Positions 1 through 9,148 of a stretch of 64,000 nucleotides of DNA are shown here, one piece after another (position 1 is the first letter of the stretch; each line of letters starts with the position of its first letter). Origin of the DNA: Roseburia sp. (lineage in GTDB: Bacteria; Bacillota; Clostridia; Lachnospirales; Lachnospiraceae); NCBI GenBank assembly GCA_017937095.1, contig JAGBEG010000011.1, forward strand, positions 62,001 through 126,000, read 5' to 3'. Below the pieces are notes generated by a model. That model had not been told where the DNA came from, searched no databases, and saw only the letters and a list, made by a program, of their open reading frames with translations. The position numbers were made by a program, and so were the translations under genes.

Positions 1-265
1 CGACATGGTGATAAAGAGTGTCGACGCCTTTGTCAATAAGGATCTTGAGCTTGCGCGGAACGTGATAGCCCAGGACGACGTTGTGGATCAGTTGTTTGCG
101 GATTTTAAGCAGGAGCTTATTTCCAAAATCAATGAGAACGTAAAGAACGGCGAGCAGGCGACGGATATGCTGATGGTGGCGAAATATTTTGAGCGGATCG
201 GTGATCATGCGACGAACATTGCAGAATGGGTCATCTACTCAATCACCGGCGAGCACGAGAACTAG
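1..265 (+). CDS. phoU: PhoU, C-terminal part (gene cut by window edge)
   Basis: This is the last 87 or so codons of a phosphate-transport regulatory protein PhoU; the 5' part lies outside the window. PhoU is a cytoplasmic helical-bundle protein that links the Pst phosphate importer to the PhoR kinase. The visible sequence carries the family's C-terminal helix motif, with VAKYFERIGDHATNIAEW (E/D-x-x-x-D-H-x-x-N) close to the end. It is followed by a Pho-box promoter, a Na/Pi cotransporter and a PhoB/PhoR pair, so the whole block is phosphate homeostasis. The pst operon is probably just upstream, which is inference from usual gene order. Confidence 0.9.
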   Translation, partial: DMVIKSVDAFVNKDLELARNVIAQDDVVDQLFADFKQELISKINENVKNGEQATDMLMVAKYFERIGDHATNIAEWVIYSITGEHEN

Positions 266-297
266 AGATTAGGAAAATAACAGAATAAAGCGGAAAT

Positions 298-374
298 TTT
301 ACACAAATTTTACAAAAAGCTGACGCCAAATTTACACGTCTCAGAAAATTTTTACATATACGCTGGTTTATAAT
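298..374 (+). promoter_or_regulatory. Pho-box promoter of the Na/Pi cotransporter operon
   Basis: TTTACA occurs four times on the same strand, at 298-303, 309-314, 331-336 and 351-356. The first two are 11 bp apart and the later steps are 22 and 20 bp, close to multiples of one helical turn. This matches the TT(T/A/C)ACA direct repeats bound by Gram-positive PhoP/PhoB-type regulators. A TATAAT box follows at 369-374 without a good -35 hexamer, as expected for an activator-dependent promoter. The response regulator encoded at 2236 is the obvious candidate activator. Confidence 0.72.
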
Positions 375-460
375 TGCAAAACGACAAAAAATACGTTATA
401 AGTAATAATGTATGCGTTTGTACAATTGAGGTAAAGTAGTGGTATGTAAAGGAGATTGAG

Positions 461-2221
461 ATGGATATTTTTGGAGTACTGACTCTTATCGGTGGGTTGG
501 CGCTGTTTTTGTACGGAATGAACGTCATGGGAGCGGGTCTTGAGAAGATGTCGGGCGGAAGACTGGAACGCATCCTGGAGAGCCTGACATCGAACCCGAT
601 CAAGGCGGTATTGCTTGGCGCAGGAGTCACTGCGGTGATTCAGTCGTCGTCTGCAACGACGGTTATGGTAGTCGGTTTTGTAAATTCCGGCATTATGAAG
701 CTGTCGCAGGCAATCGGCATTATTATGGGAGCGAATGTCGGAACAACGATTACCGCATGGCTGCTCAGCTTAACCGGAATTGAGGGAGGCAGCTTTTTTG
801 TACAGATGCTGAAGCCTTCGTCTTTTTCCCCGATACTTGCGGTGATCGGTATTATTTTTATCATGTCGGGCAAGAGCGATAAGAAGAAGGATATCGGAGA
901 GATTCTGCTCGGCTTTACGATTCTTATGTTTGGTATGGACACGATGAGCGGTGCGGTAAAGCCGCTTGCGGATGTACCGGAGTTTACGAATCTTCTGACG
1001 ATGTTCCAGAATCCGGTTTTAGGCGTTGTTGCGGGCGCATTGCTGACGGCGATCATTCAGAGTTCCTCCGCTTCGGTCGGTATCCTGCAGGCGTTGTCTG
1101 TGACAGGGGGATTTACGTTCGGCTCTGCGATTCCAATTATCATGGGACAGAACATCGGAACCTGTGTGACAGCGATGATTTCTGCGATTGGAGCGAATAA
1201 GGGCGCAAAGCGTACTGCATTTGTACATCTGTATTTCAATCTGATTGGAACGATTATTTTTCTTGTGCTGTTCTATGCAGGAAATGCAATTTTCAGATTC
1301 CCATTTACGAATAATGTAGTCGGTGCGGCAGATATTGCGCTGGTTCACAGTATATTTAATATATTTACAACAATCATTCTGCTTCCGTTCACGAAAGGTC
1401 TTGAGAAACTGGCATATCTTACCATTCCAAAGACCGAGGACGAGAAGAAGACGGCAGACGATGTTTTCGTGATTCTGGACGAGCGTTTCTTAAGCTCCCC
1501 GGCGTTTGCAATCGAGCAGTGCCGTTCTCTGGTGAGCCAGATGGCGGAGATGACAAGAGACAGCTTCTTAGAGGCGATGTCGGTACTCACGGATTACTCC
1601 GAGGAGAAGGTGGCGGACGTCATCGACAAGGAGAACCGTGTGGATACCTATGACGACAAGATTTCCGCGTATCTGACCAGACTAAGCAGCGAGAATCTTT
1701 CCTACAGCGACAGTCTGCGGGTGACTTCCCTGCTTCACTGTATCACGGATTTCGAGCGTATTTCCGATCATGCGATCAATGTGGTCGAAAGTGTGCAGCA
1801 GATGAGGAAAGACGATCTTGAATTTTCCAGAAAGGGAAAAGAGGAGATGCTGCTCTACGGAAAGGCAATCGAGGATATCTTATGCCGTACTACGGAGGCG
1901 TTTGTGCAGAACGATCAGGCGCTGGCGCATACGGTAGAGCCGCTTGAGGAAGTCATTGATGAATTAAATAAAGACGTAAAGAAACATCACATGAAGCGGC
2001 TGCGCAAGGGCAAGTGTACGATGGAGCTCGGTCTTGTACTTTCCGATCTTGCTATGAACTATGAGCGTGTGGCGGATCACTGTTCCAACATTGCGGTATA
2101 TATGATGCAGCTTAAGGATACGCAGCTTGAGGAGCACAGCTTTACCGACCAGCTCGATGAGGCGGAGAGTGCGGAATTTACAAGGCTTCTGGAAGAATTT
2201 GGAGAAAAATATTCGCTGTAG
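461..2221 (+). CDS. Na/Pi cotransporter family protein with PhoU-like tail
   Basis: A 586-residue sodium:phosphate symporter of the NptA/YjbB (PF02690) family. Two inverted membrane halves each carry the signature QSSSA (residues 61-65 and 200-204) within hydrophobic helices covering roughly residues 5-330. The C-terminal 220 residues (about 360-570) are soluble and PhoU-like, with repeated D-x-E-R-(I/V)-(S/A)-D-H motifs (ITDFERISDHAINVVE and LAMNYERVADHCSNIA). The ATG at 461 has an AAAGGAG site in front. The gene lies between phoU and a PhoB/PhoR pair and follows four Pho boxes, so it is probably induced on phosphate starvation. Confidence 0.9.
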   Translation: MDIFGVLTLIGGLALFLYGMNVMGAGLEKMSGGRLERILESLTSNPIKAVLLGAGVTAVIQSSSATTVMVVGFVNSGIMKLSQAIGIIMGANVGTTITAWLLSLTGIEGGSFFVQMLKPSSFSPILAVIGIIFIMSGKSDKKKDIGEILLGFTILMFGMDTMSGAVKPLADVPEFTNLLTMFQNPVLGVVAGALLTAIIQSSSASVGILQALSVTGGFTFGSAIPIIMGQNIGTCVTAMISAIGANKGAKRTAFVHLYFNLIGTIIFLVLFYAGNAIFRFPFTNNVVGAADIALVHSIFNIFTTIILLPFTKGLEKLAYLTIPKTEDEKKTADDVFVILDERFLSSPAFAIEQCRSLVSQMAEMTRDSFLEAMSVLTDYSEEKVADVIDKENRVDTYDDKISAYLTRLSSENLSYSDSLRVTSLLHCITDFERISDHAINVVESVQQMRKDDLEFSRKGKEEMLLYGKAIEDILCRTTEAFVQNDQALAHTVEPLEEVIDELNKDVKKHHMKRLRKGKCTMELGLVLSDLAMNYERVADHCSNIAVYMMQLKDTQLEEHSFTDQLDEAESAEFTRLLEEFGEKYSL

Positions 2222-2235
2222 AAGAAAAAGAGGAA

Positions 2236-2910
2236 ATGATGGCGACGATTTATATTGTTGAGGATGATGTGAATATCCGCGAGATTGAGCGCTATGCGCT
2301 GAAAAACAGCGGATATGAGGTAGAAGAATTTGAGAGCGGCGCGCAGCTTTTCGCGCGTATGAAAAAGGCACTGCCATCCCTGCTTCTTTTGGATATTATG
2401 CTGCCGGACGAGGATGGTCTGGAGATTCTTTCCCAGATCCGTTCACAGAAAGATACGGCGGGGATACCGATTATTATGGTCACGGCAAAGACCAGCGAAC
2501 TGGATAAGGTCAAGGGGCTGGATCTGGGCGCGGACGATTATATCACCAAGCCGTTTGGCGTGATGGAGCTGATCTCCCGCGTGAAGGCGCTGCTTCGCCG
2601 GACGCAGAGTGCGGCTTTAGAGACGCGGCTTAGCCACGGGGATATCACGATCGATAACGATAAGCATGCCGTATTCTTAGGGGATAAGCCATGTGAGCTG
2701 ACCTTCAAGGAATTTGAACTGCTGAAGTATCTGATGATTAACAAGGGAATTGTGCTCTCCCGGGATAAGATCATGGATCAGGTATGGGGCTTTGAGTACG
2801 AGGGAGAGAGCCGCACGGTGGATATGCACATCAAGACGCTGCGGCAGAAGCTTGGAGCGTCGGGGAGTTGTATCAAGACGGTGCGCAACGTAGGGTATAT
2901 GATAGAATGA
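2236..2910 (+). CDS. PhoB/PhoP-type response regulator
   Basis: A 224-residue OmpR/PhoB-family regulator. The receiver domain (about 4-118) has acidic residues E9/D10/D11, phospho-acceptor D53 in LLLDIMLPDEDG and the conserved lysine near 106 (DDYITKPFG). A winged-helix DNA-binding domain fills about 130-224, ending in TVDMHIKTLRQKLG and VRNVGYM. Two adjacent ATGs (2236 and 2239) could both serve as start. It sits 14 bp after the cotransporter and overlaps the kinase gene by 4 bp. Position and Pho boxes argue for the phosphate-starvation regulator, although the family alone does not fix the signal. Confidence 0.88.
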   Translation: MMATIYIVEDDVNIREIERYALKNSGYEVEEFESGAQLFARMKKALPSLLLLDIMLPDEDGLEILSQIRSQKDTAGIPIIMVTAKTSELDKVKGLDLGADDYITKPFGVMELISRVKALLRRTQSAALETRLSHGDITIDNDKHAVFLGDKPCELTFKEFELLKYLMINKGIVLSRDKIMDQVWGFEYEGESRTVDMHIKTLRQKLGASGSCIKTVRNVGYMIE

Positions 2911-4220
2911 AGAAAAAATTAAATGCGAAGTTTATGTTAATTGCGGCAATCGCCATTGTGGTGACTGCCGTATGTTCTATTCTCCTTTTTTACAGCATTC
3001 TGATGGAACAGATTTTTGATGATTTAAAGGCGAATGCACATGTGATTTCCAAACTGGATTTAACAGAGGCAGGAGAGGAAATTTCTTCACAGCTTGCCGG
3101 GGATGGACTCAGAATTACACTTGTGGATAAAGACGGCGACGTAATCTATGACAGTATGCAGGATGCGGAGAAAATGGAAAATCACAAAGGACGTCCGGAA
3201 ATCCAGCGGGCGCTTGCAGTCGGTGAAGGACGCGGTATGCGGAGATCTGTGACCTCGGCGCAGCACACCTTTTACTATGCAATGAGTCTTCCCGACGGAA
3301 ATATCCTGCGTCTTGGCAAGGAGAGCGCCAGCATTTATCATCTTGTCTGGAATATGGCGGGGCTGATCGTGGGCGTGGGAGTGGGGATATTCCTGATATG
3401 CGCCGGATTTGCAAAGCGCATGACAAGACGGTTCATAGAGCCCATTGAGAAGATGGCGAAAAACATCGTGCTCGTCGATGAAGCGGAGGTCTATGAGGAG
3501 ATGCGTCCTTTTGTCTCGACGATCAAGCAGCAGCACATGGATATTTTAAATCATGCGCGCATGCGTCAGGAGTTCACAGCGAACGTCTCCCATGAGTTAA
3601 AAACGCCGCTGACAGCGATTTCCGGCTACGCGGAGCTGATTGCAAGCGGCATGACAAACGAGCATGACACGGAGCATTTTGCGGATGAAATCCACCGGAG
3701 CGCCGAGCGTTTACAGACGCTTATCAACGATATCATCAAGCTCTCGGAGCTTGACAACAGTGACTTAAAGCTTGAATTTGAGCCAATCGATCTGCATGAG
3801 CTGGCAAGAAACTGTATCAGCCAGATGGAGATTCCCGCGCAGAAAAATGAGGTCACGCTGCTGTTAGAGGGGGAACCTGTCACGGTAAACGCGAATAAGA
3901 CGCTGATCGAGGAATTGCTCTACAACCTTTGCAGCAATGCGGTGCGCTACAATAAGCGCGGCGGGACGGTCACGGTCGTGACAGGAACGGAGAACGCCAG
4001 ACCGATGGTGCTCGTGCGCGACACCGGAATCGGTATTCCCAAGGAGCAGCAGGAGCGCGTCTTTGAGCGGTTCTACCGGGTGGATAAGAGCCGTTCGAAA
4101 TCTACGGGCGGCACCGGGCTCGGGCTTGCCATCGTAAAGCATATCGTCGCGCAGCATGAGGCGCAGATTACGCTTGCGAGCGAAGAGGGCGTGGGAACGG
4201 AGGTTAAGGTGGTATTTTAG
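2907..4220 (+). CDS. PhoR-like sensor histidine kinase
   Basis: A membrane histidine kinase of 437 residues, paired with the preceding regulator. I use the ATG at 2907, which makes an ATGA overlap with the regulator's stop; an upstream in-frame start at 2868 would only add 13 residues inside the regulator. TM1 is about residues 9-33 and TM2 about 144-168, with a PhoR/PAS-like extracytoplasmic segment between, then a HAMP-like linker. The phospho-acceptor histidine is H229 in ANVSHELKTPLTAISGYAEL. The ATPase domain shows N, G1 (VRDTGIGIP), F and G2 (GGTGLGLAIVKHI) boxes. Probable role: phosphate sensing together with PhoU. Confidence 0.88.
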   Translation: MKKKLNAKFMLIAAIAIVVTAVCSILLFYSILMEQIFDDLKANAHVISKLDLTEAGEEISSQLAGDGLRITLVDKDGDVIYDSMQDAEKMENHKGRPEIQRALAVGEGRGMRRSVTSAQHTFYYAMSLPDGNILRLGKESASIYHLVWNMAGLIVGVGVGIFLICAGFAKRMTRRFIEPIEKMAKNIVLVDEAEVYEEMRPFVSTIKQQHMDILNHARMRQEFTANVSHELKTPLTAISGYAELIASGMTNEHDTEHFADEIHRSAERLQTLINDIIKLSELDNSDLKLEFEPIDLHELARNCISQMEIPAQKNEVTLLLEGEPVTVNANKTLIEELLYNLCSNAVRYNKRGGTVTVVTGTENARPMVLVRDTGIGIPKEQQERVFERFYRVDKSRSKSTGGTGLGLAIVKHIVAQHEAQITLASEEGVGTEVKVVF

Positions 4221-4307
4221 GAATATCCGGTAAAATGAACCGGGGACTGTTGTATTAATGCAAATGTTTTTTTACTCTATTTGTGTTAATGCGACAGTCT
4301 TTTTTGT

Positions 4308-4367
4308 TTGCGAATGTAGTAATAATATGTTAAAATGTATAAGTCTTATAGGGCGGCGCAAAGCCGC
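4308..4367 (+). promoter_or_regulatory. Promoter and leader hairpin of the Rpn-type gene
   Basis: TTGCGA (4308-4313), a 17-bp spacer and TAAAAT (4331-4336) form a plausible sigma-A promoter. About 15 bp downstream the leader contains a perfect 6-bp GC hairpin, GGCGGC-gcaaa-GCCGCC (4351-4367), with a T-rich stretch some 7 nt further on. The hairpin could act as a weak attenuator; that is inference. Confidence 0.5.
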
Positions 4368-4441
4368 CAGTCTTAGTTTTTCATGCCTGTTTCAGGCGGA
4401 ATATCCAATATTTTTATCATTTACACAGGAGGACATTGCCT

Positions 4442-5467
4442 ATGACAAACAAACTAAAAGAATATTTTCCGCTGCTAAGGGAGCGGGAGGAGCTGCTTGC
4501 AGAGATTAAGGGCAGCAGGGAACTGTACGCCATGTATGAGGAGTGGAGCCGCGCGCAGCGGGAGGAATTTCTGGATTTCTGTACGGGCGTGCGGGGAATG
4601 AAGATTCTTTATGATTCTTTTTTCAAAGAGGTCATGAATCCCGAGTATGCGCCGGAGCGTCTGGAAAGCTTCTTATGTGCGGTGCTGAAGCGGAAAGTAA
4701 AGATTCTGCGGGTGCTTCCCAATGATTCCACGCGCATTTCAGACGAAGGATCACTTCTTATTACAGATATCGTTGTGGGGCATGAGGACGGTGCGCTCGC
4801 CAATGTCGAGATTCAGAAGATCGGCTATGGATTCCCCGGGGAGCGGAGCGCCTGCTATTCGGCGGATATGCTCCTGCGCCAGTATAGGAGAGTGCGCTCC
4901 AGACAGGGGGACGATTTTTCCTACCGGGATATTAAAAACGTCTATCTAATTGTGATTTATGAGAACAGCCCTAAAGAATTTAAGGACTTCCCGGAGGTCT
5001 ACCATCATCATGCGAGACAGGTGTTTGACAGCGGATTACAAATTAATCTGCTGCAGGAGTTCGTTATGATACCTCTTGACATTTTCCATGCCCAAATGCA
5101 CAATAAGCCTATAGAAACACCGTTGGAGGCGTGGCTGACATTTCTTGGCGAGGATAAGCCGGAGAAGGTAATCGAACTGATTGCGGCATACCCTAAGTTC
5201 AAAGAAATGTACGCGACGCTGTATGAGATGTGCCGGAATACGGAGAGGGTGATGAGGATGTTTTCAGAAGAACTGCGGATCTTAGACCGCAATACGGTGA
5301 AGTATATGATCGAAGAGCAGCAGAAGGAGATTGATTCGTATAAGGAGCAGTTACAGCAGAAGGACGAAGAACTGGATCGGAAGGAAACGGAATTGTACGC
5401 GGCACAGGAGCGGTTGGCGCAGCTTGAGGCGGAACTTGCCGCGGCGAGGAGTAAGGCGTCGAAATAA
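4442..5467 (+). CDS. Rpn-family PD-(D/E)XK nuclease / putative transposase
   Basis: A 341-residue protein of the PD-(D/E)XK nuclease-family transposase group (PF12784, Rpn-like). These are recombination-promoting endonucleases, often multicopy in Lachnospiraceae. The nuclease core is visible around residues 95-130: an acidic residue in LLITDIVVGHEDG, then a strand with the E-x-Q form of the catalytic motif (ANVEIQK), preceded by YDSFFKEV. The C-terminal 60 residues form a strongly charged coiled coil (EEQQKEID...AELAAARSKASK). I prefer ATG 4442, 9 nt after AGGAGG, over the TTG at 4436. No terminal repeats are visible around it, so it looks like a resident stand-alone gene. Confidence 0.78.
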   Translation: MTNKLKEYFPLLREREELLAEIKGSRELYAMYEEWSRAQREEFLDFCTGVRGMKILYDSFFKEVMNPEYAPERLESFLCAVLKRKVKILRVLPNDSTRISDEGSLLITDIVVGHEDGALANVEIQKIGYGFPGERSACYSADMLLRQYRRVRSRQGDDFSYRDIKNVYLIVIYENSPKEFKDFPEVYHHHARQVFDSGLQINLLQEFVMIPLDIFHAQMHNKPIETPLEAWLTFLGEDKPEKVIELIAAYPKFKEMYATLYEMCRNTERVMRMFSEELRILDRNTVKYMIEEQQKEIDSYKEQLQQKDEELDRKETELYAAQERLAQLEAELAAARSKASK

Positions 5468-5603
5468 ACAAAAGGAGCCGTGCACCCAATATACTTATTT
5501 GTAGGATTGTAAAAATCGTCGAAAAGTTGCGCAGAAAACATGTATTTGTGATAAAATAATAAGATGACAAAAAATAAGTGATCTGCCATCTGGAGGAGAA
5601 AAC

Positions 5604-8600
5604 ATGTTTTCCGTATCTGATATCAAAGAAGAAGCATATCCGGCAACATACCGGAGAGGAAAGGAACTGTACGAGACGGGCGGGGTCCTGGATTTTTCCT
5701 ATGACATATATTTAGAACACGGCTTTCCGGTGGCTGAGGTGCGGGCGAAGGTGCGCGGACAGGTCGAGAAGAGCTATCAGGTGACAGCGGTCGTGGATGA
5801 AGAGTTTGCAGAGGTGTCAAGCTGTAACTGTACCTGCGAGGCGTTCTACAACTACGAAGGCATGTGCAAGCACTGTGCAGCGGCGCTGCTCGCCTATGTC
5901 AACCGCAGACCGGCAGCGGATATCCTGCGGGCGAAGCAGGGAAGGCTTTCGGAGAAGAAAGAGGAGACGAAGAAGAGCGGGCATGTTTCTGCCATGCAGA
6001 CGCCGTCCGCCTTAAAAACGCTTTTGAACCAATATTCCCTGCGCGCGGGCGTGAGCTATCTCATTCCGGAGAGTATCTACGGTAAGGTGGAGATCGAGCC
6101 TTATTTTAAGCGGGATTACAGTTATGCCAATGTGGAATTTAAGATCGGAACGGAACAGAAATATGTCCTCAAAAATATTTCTGCGTTTTTGCATGCAATC
6201 GAGCAGAATGAGAAAGTGCGTTACGGGAAGAAGCTGGATTTCTATCACAACAGGCAGGCGTTTACAGAGCGGGCATGGCGTATGATAGAGTTCATGCAGC
6301 AGCAGGAACGGGATAAGAAGCGGCAGAGTAAATTTCACGCCTACTATGCATACACCGGGGGCTACGAGCGCACGATGGAGCTGGACGAGGTAGGAATCGA
6401 CCGTTTTTTTGCGGCAGTGGGTGAGGACGCGTTTTCGGGAGAAATCGGGTATGAGGAAGAATCCTCGTGGCGCGTAGCGTCTGCGGAGCGTCGGCCGAAG
6501 CTTGAAATCCGTACCGGAGCGTCTGGAATTTTCCTGCTTTTGGAGGATCTGAATATCATAAAGGGAAGCCGGTACTATTATTTCTATGAAGCCGGCGTGA
6601 TTTACCGGAGCAGCACGGCGCTTAAGGAGAAGACCGGGAATTTTTTTGAATATCTGGAGCGTCAGGCAGGCGGAGAATGCTATATTGCATCGGAGGAGCT
6701 TCCGGCATTCTGCCGCGATTTGCTTCCGCTTATCAAGGAAACCTTTGCACTTACGGCGGAGGGGTTTGACGAAACGCTTTATGTGCCGAAGAAGCCGGAA
6801 TTTGAGCTGTATCTTGACAAGCAGGATAATCAGACCGTGGGAGCGAAGCTCGTGGCGGCATATGGAGACGACAAATACAATGTGCTTCATCCGGTAGCGC
6901 CCGGAGAAGTGCGGGATATGGCGGAGGAAATGCGCGTCCGCAGTCTGGTCGAGCCGTATTTCAACGAGTACGGGCTTGGCGGAACGATTTTTATTCTGTC
7001 GCACAATGAGGAAATGCTTTATCAGCTGATCAGCGGCGGGCTGCAGAGGCTGAGTGAATATATGTCAATTTACACGACCGAGGATTTCCGCGGGATGAAG
7101 GTGGTGTCTTCCCCGGCAGTGTCCGTCGGCGTGGCGTTAAAGAGCGATCTTTTGGAACTGACGCTTCATTCGGATGAGATGTCGCAGGAGGAACTGGCGT
7201 ACCTTCTGACCCGCTATGACCGCAGGAAAAAGTATGTCCGCCTCAAAAACGGTGATTTTCTGGATATTCGGGACGACGGGCTTGGGCTGCTAGCGGAAAT
7301 CAGCGAGGATATGCGTCTTTCCGAAGCGAACCTTAAAAAAGGGCATATTAATGTACCGAAATACCGCGCGATGTATTTAGACGCGGCGTTAAAGAGCAAT
7401 CAGGTGCTCTCTGTGGAGAAAAACAGGGAGTTTAAGGGGATGGTCCGCAATATGAAGACCATCGAGGACAGTGATTATGAGGTGCCGGGGAGCCTTAAGA
7501 GTATCATGCGCGGGTATCAGAAAAGCGGCTTTCTGTGGCTTAAGACGCTGCGGGAAAACGGGTTCGGCGGAATTTTAGCAGATGATATGGGGCTTGGAAA
7601 GACTCTGCAGGTCATCAGTCTTCTTGTCGCAGAGCAGGAGGAGGCGGCCGCCGGAGAGCGGGAGAGCAGACGTTCCCTGATCGTATGTCCGGCATCCCTG
7701 GTGTACAATTGGCAGAAGGAGATTGAGCGCTTTGCACCATCACTGCAGACGACTGTAGTAACAGGGCTTGCGGCAGACCGTGAGCGCATTGTACGCCATA
7801 CAAAAGACGGTGAGATTCTTATCACATCCTACGATTTATTAAAGAGGGATGAGGCGCTGTACCGGGATATCATCTTTGCGATCCAGGTCATCGACGAGGC
7901 GCAGTACATCAAGAATCCCGGCACGCAGGCGGCGAAGGGCGTCAAGAAAATCACGGCTGGTTTTAAGCTGGCGTTGACGGGAACGCCGATCGAGAACCGT
8001 CTTGGCGAACTGTGGAGTATTTTTGATTATCTGATGCCGGGCTTCCTCTACACTTATCAGCGGTTCCGTGAGGAAATCGAGATACCGGTTGTTGTAAACG
8101 GCGATGAAAATAAGATGGAGCGCTTGCAGCGCATGATCCGGCCGTTCATCCTGCGCCGCTTAAAGGGCGAGGTGCTAAGCGATCTTCCGGCGAAGCTCGA
8201 GGAGAATGTCTTCGCGAAGCTCTCCGGCGAGCAGCTTGCGCTTTACGACGCGCATGTGCAGCGCATGAAACAGAGCCTTACGGAGAAGTCCGAAAAGGAA
8301 TTTCGCTCGGAAAAGATTCAGATACTTGCGGAGCTTACAAAGCTGCGGCAGATCTGCTGCGATCCGGGGCTGCTGTTCGACGGCTACCGGGGAGAATCCG
8401 CGAAGACGGAAATGTGCATGGAATTGCTTGGAAATGCAGTCTCAAGCGGACATAAGGTATTGGTGTTCTCGCAGTTCACATCGATGTTAGACCGCCTTGC
8501 GGAGCGTCTTAAGAAAGCGGGAATCCGCTATTACATGCTGACGGGAGCCGTTGGAAAAGAGAAGCGGATGCAGATGGTCGAGAGCTTTAATGGGGATGAC

Positions 8601-8906
8601 GTTCCGGTGTTCTGCATTTCCTTAAAAGCCGGAGGCACCGGACTAAACCTTACGGCAGCGGATATCGTGATTCACTATGACCCGTGGTGGAATGTGGCGG
8701 TGCAGAATCAGGCGACTGACCGCGCGCACCGGATTGGGCAGAAGCATGTGGTGACGGTCTATAAGCTTGTGTCCGAGGGCACGATCGAAGAGAAGATTAT
8801 CGCCATTCAGGAAAAAAAGAAGCAGCTTGCCGAGCAGGTCCTTGAGGGAGGGGGAATGGATTCCGTTTCCTTTACAAGAGAGGAGCTTCTTGAACTGCTG
8901 GGATAA
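5604..8906 (+). CDS. SWIM zinc finger / SNF2-family helicase
   Basis: An 1100-residue Swi2/Snf2 ATPase of the bacterial stand-alone type. An N-terminal SWIM zinc finger has ligands C76-x-C78 and C88-x-H90. A long middle region follows (about 120-620; bacterial SNF2 helicase-associated type). Then comes the two-lobe motor: Walker A DDMGLGKT near residue 660, motif II as DEAQ near 762, LTGTPIENRLGELWS, and a helicase-C lobe with GGTGLNLTAADIVIHYDPWW and the DRAHRIGQ motif. Such proteins translocate on duplex DNA and are linked to repair or transcription remodelling; the partner here is unknown. No methyltransferase or nuclease gene lies beside it, so a restriction or phage-defence (DISARM-like) role is not supported. 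Confidence 0.9.
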   Translation: MFSVSDIKEEAYPATYRRGKELYETGGVLDFSYDIYLEHGFPVAEVRAKVRGQVEKSYQVTAVVDEEFAEVSSCNCTCEAFYNYEGMCKHCAAALLAYVNRRPAADILRAKQGRLSEKKEETKKSGHVSAMQTPSALKTLLNQYSLRAGVSYLIPESIYGKVEIEPYFKRDYSYANVEFKIGTEQKYVLKNISAFLHAIEQNEKVRYGKKLDFYHNRQAFTERAWRMIEFMQQQERDKKRQSKFHAYYAYTGGYERTMELDEVGIDRFFAAVGEDAFSGEIGYEEESSWRVASAERRPKLEIRTGASGIFLLLEDLNIIKGSRYYYFYEAGVIYRSSTALKEKTGNFFEYLERQAGGECYIASEELPAFCRDLLPLIKETFALTAEGFDETLYVPKKPEFELYLDKQDNQTVGAKLVAAYGDDKYNVLHPVAPGEVRDMAEEMRVRSLVEPYFNEYGLGGTIFILSHNEEMLYQLISGGLQRLSEYMSIYTTEDFRGMKVVSSPAVSVGVALKSDLLELTLHSDEMSQEELAYLLTRYDRRKKYVRLKNGDFLDIRDDGLGLLAEISEDMRLSEANLKKGHINVPKYRAMYLDAALKSNQVLSVEKNREFKGMVRNMKTIEDSDYEVPGSLKSIMRGYQKSGFLWLKTLRENGFGGILADDMGLGKTLQVISLLVAEQEEAAAGERESRRSLIVCPASLVYNWQKEIERFAPSLQTTVVTGLAADRERIVRHTKDGEILITSYDLLKRDEALYRDIIFAIQVIDEAQYIKNPGTQAAKGVKKITAGFKLALTGTPIENRLGELWSIFDYLMPGFLYTYQRFREEIEIPVVVNGDENKMERLQRMIRPFILRRLKGEVLSDLPAKLEENVFAKLSGEQLALYDAHVQRMKQSLTEKSEKEFRSEKIQILAELTKLRQICCDPGLLFDGYRGESAKTEMCMELLGNAVSSGHKVLVFSQFTSMLDRLAERLKKAGIRYYMLTGAVGKEKRMQMVESFNGDDVPVFCISLKAGGTGLNLTAADIVIHYDPWWNVAVQNQATDRAHRIGQKHVVTVYKLVSEGTIEEKIIAIQEKKKQLAEQVLEGGGMDSVSFTREELLELLG

Positions 8907-8924
8907 CAAAATTTCAAAAAATAG

Positions 8925-8953
8925 TTGACAAAAGATGCGAGGTATTTTATATT
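8925..8953 (+). promoter_or_regulatory. Promoter of the mntP leader
   Basis: TTGACA at 8925-8930, a 17-bp spacer and TATATT at 8948-8953 make a near-consensus sigma-A promoter. Transcription would start near 8960, about 390 nt upstream of the mntP start codon and just upstream of the riboswitch. Confidence 0.75.
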
Positions 8954-8993
8954 TAAGAAACAATATCGGCATAAGCCGTAATATCGCAGGCTT

Positions 8994-9148
8994 CGTGAGG
9001 GAGTAATTCGCGCGGGAGCGTGATTTGTCAACAGACCCGGTCACAGCGGCACAAGAGCTGACGACCTGGCAAATCTTAAAGAATGAGACTCATGTATATT
9101 TTAGGAGCACACCCTGATGGGAATCCGAAGTATACATTGAGTCTTTTT
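8994..9148 (+). promoter_or_regulatory. yybP-ykoY manganese riboswitch with terminator
   Basis: The leader in front of mntP has the hallmarks of the Mn2+-sensing yybP-ykoY aptamer: a GGGAGTA loop (8999-9005), an internal TTGTCAACA (9026-9034) and the 3' GAGACT element (9085-9090). P1 can be drawn as CGTGAG (8994-8999) with CTCATG (9089-9094). The same 3' strand forms the left arm of an alternative stem, AGACTCATGTATA (9086-9098) with TATACATTGAGTCT (9131-9144), followed by five T residues. P1 and terminator are mutually exclusive, so Mn2+ binding should allow read-through into the efflux gene. The folding was done by eye. Confidence 0.8.

Noticed and set aside
4442-5467. Complete insertion sequence around the PD-(D/E)XK transposase-like gene
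   Set aside because: I find no terminal inverted repeats or target duplication flanking it.
6012-7004. 330-residue minus-strand frame inside the SNF2 gene
   Set aside because: A shadow frame with no recognisable domain; the plus-strand SWIM-SNF2 protein is continuous across it.
5604-8906. SNF2 helicase as part of a phage-defence island (DISARM-like)
   Set aside because: No methyltransferase, phospholipase D-type or DUF1998 gene is adjacent; neighbours are an Rpn nuclease and mntP.
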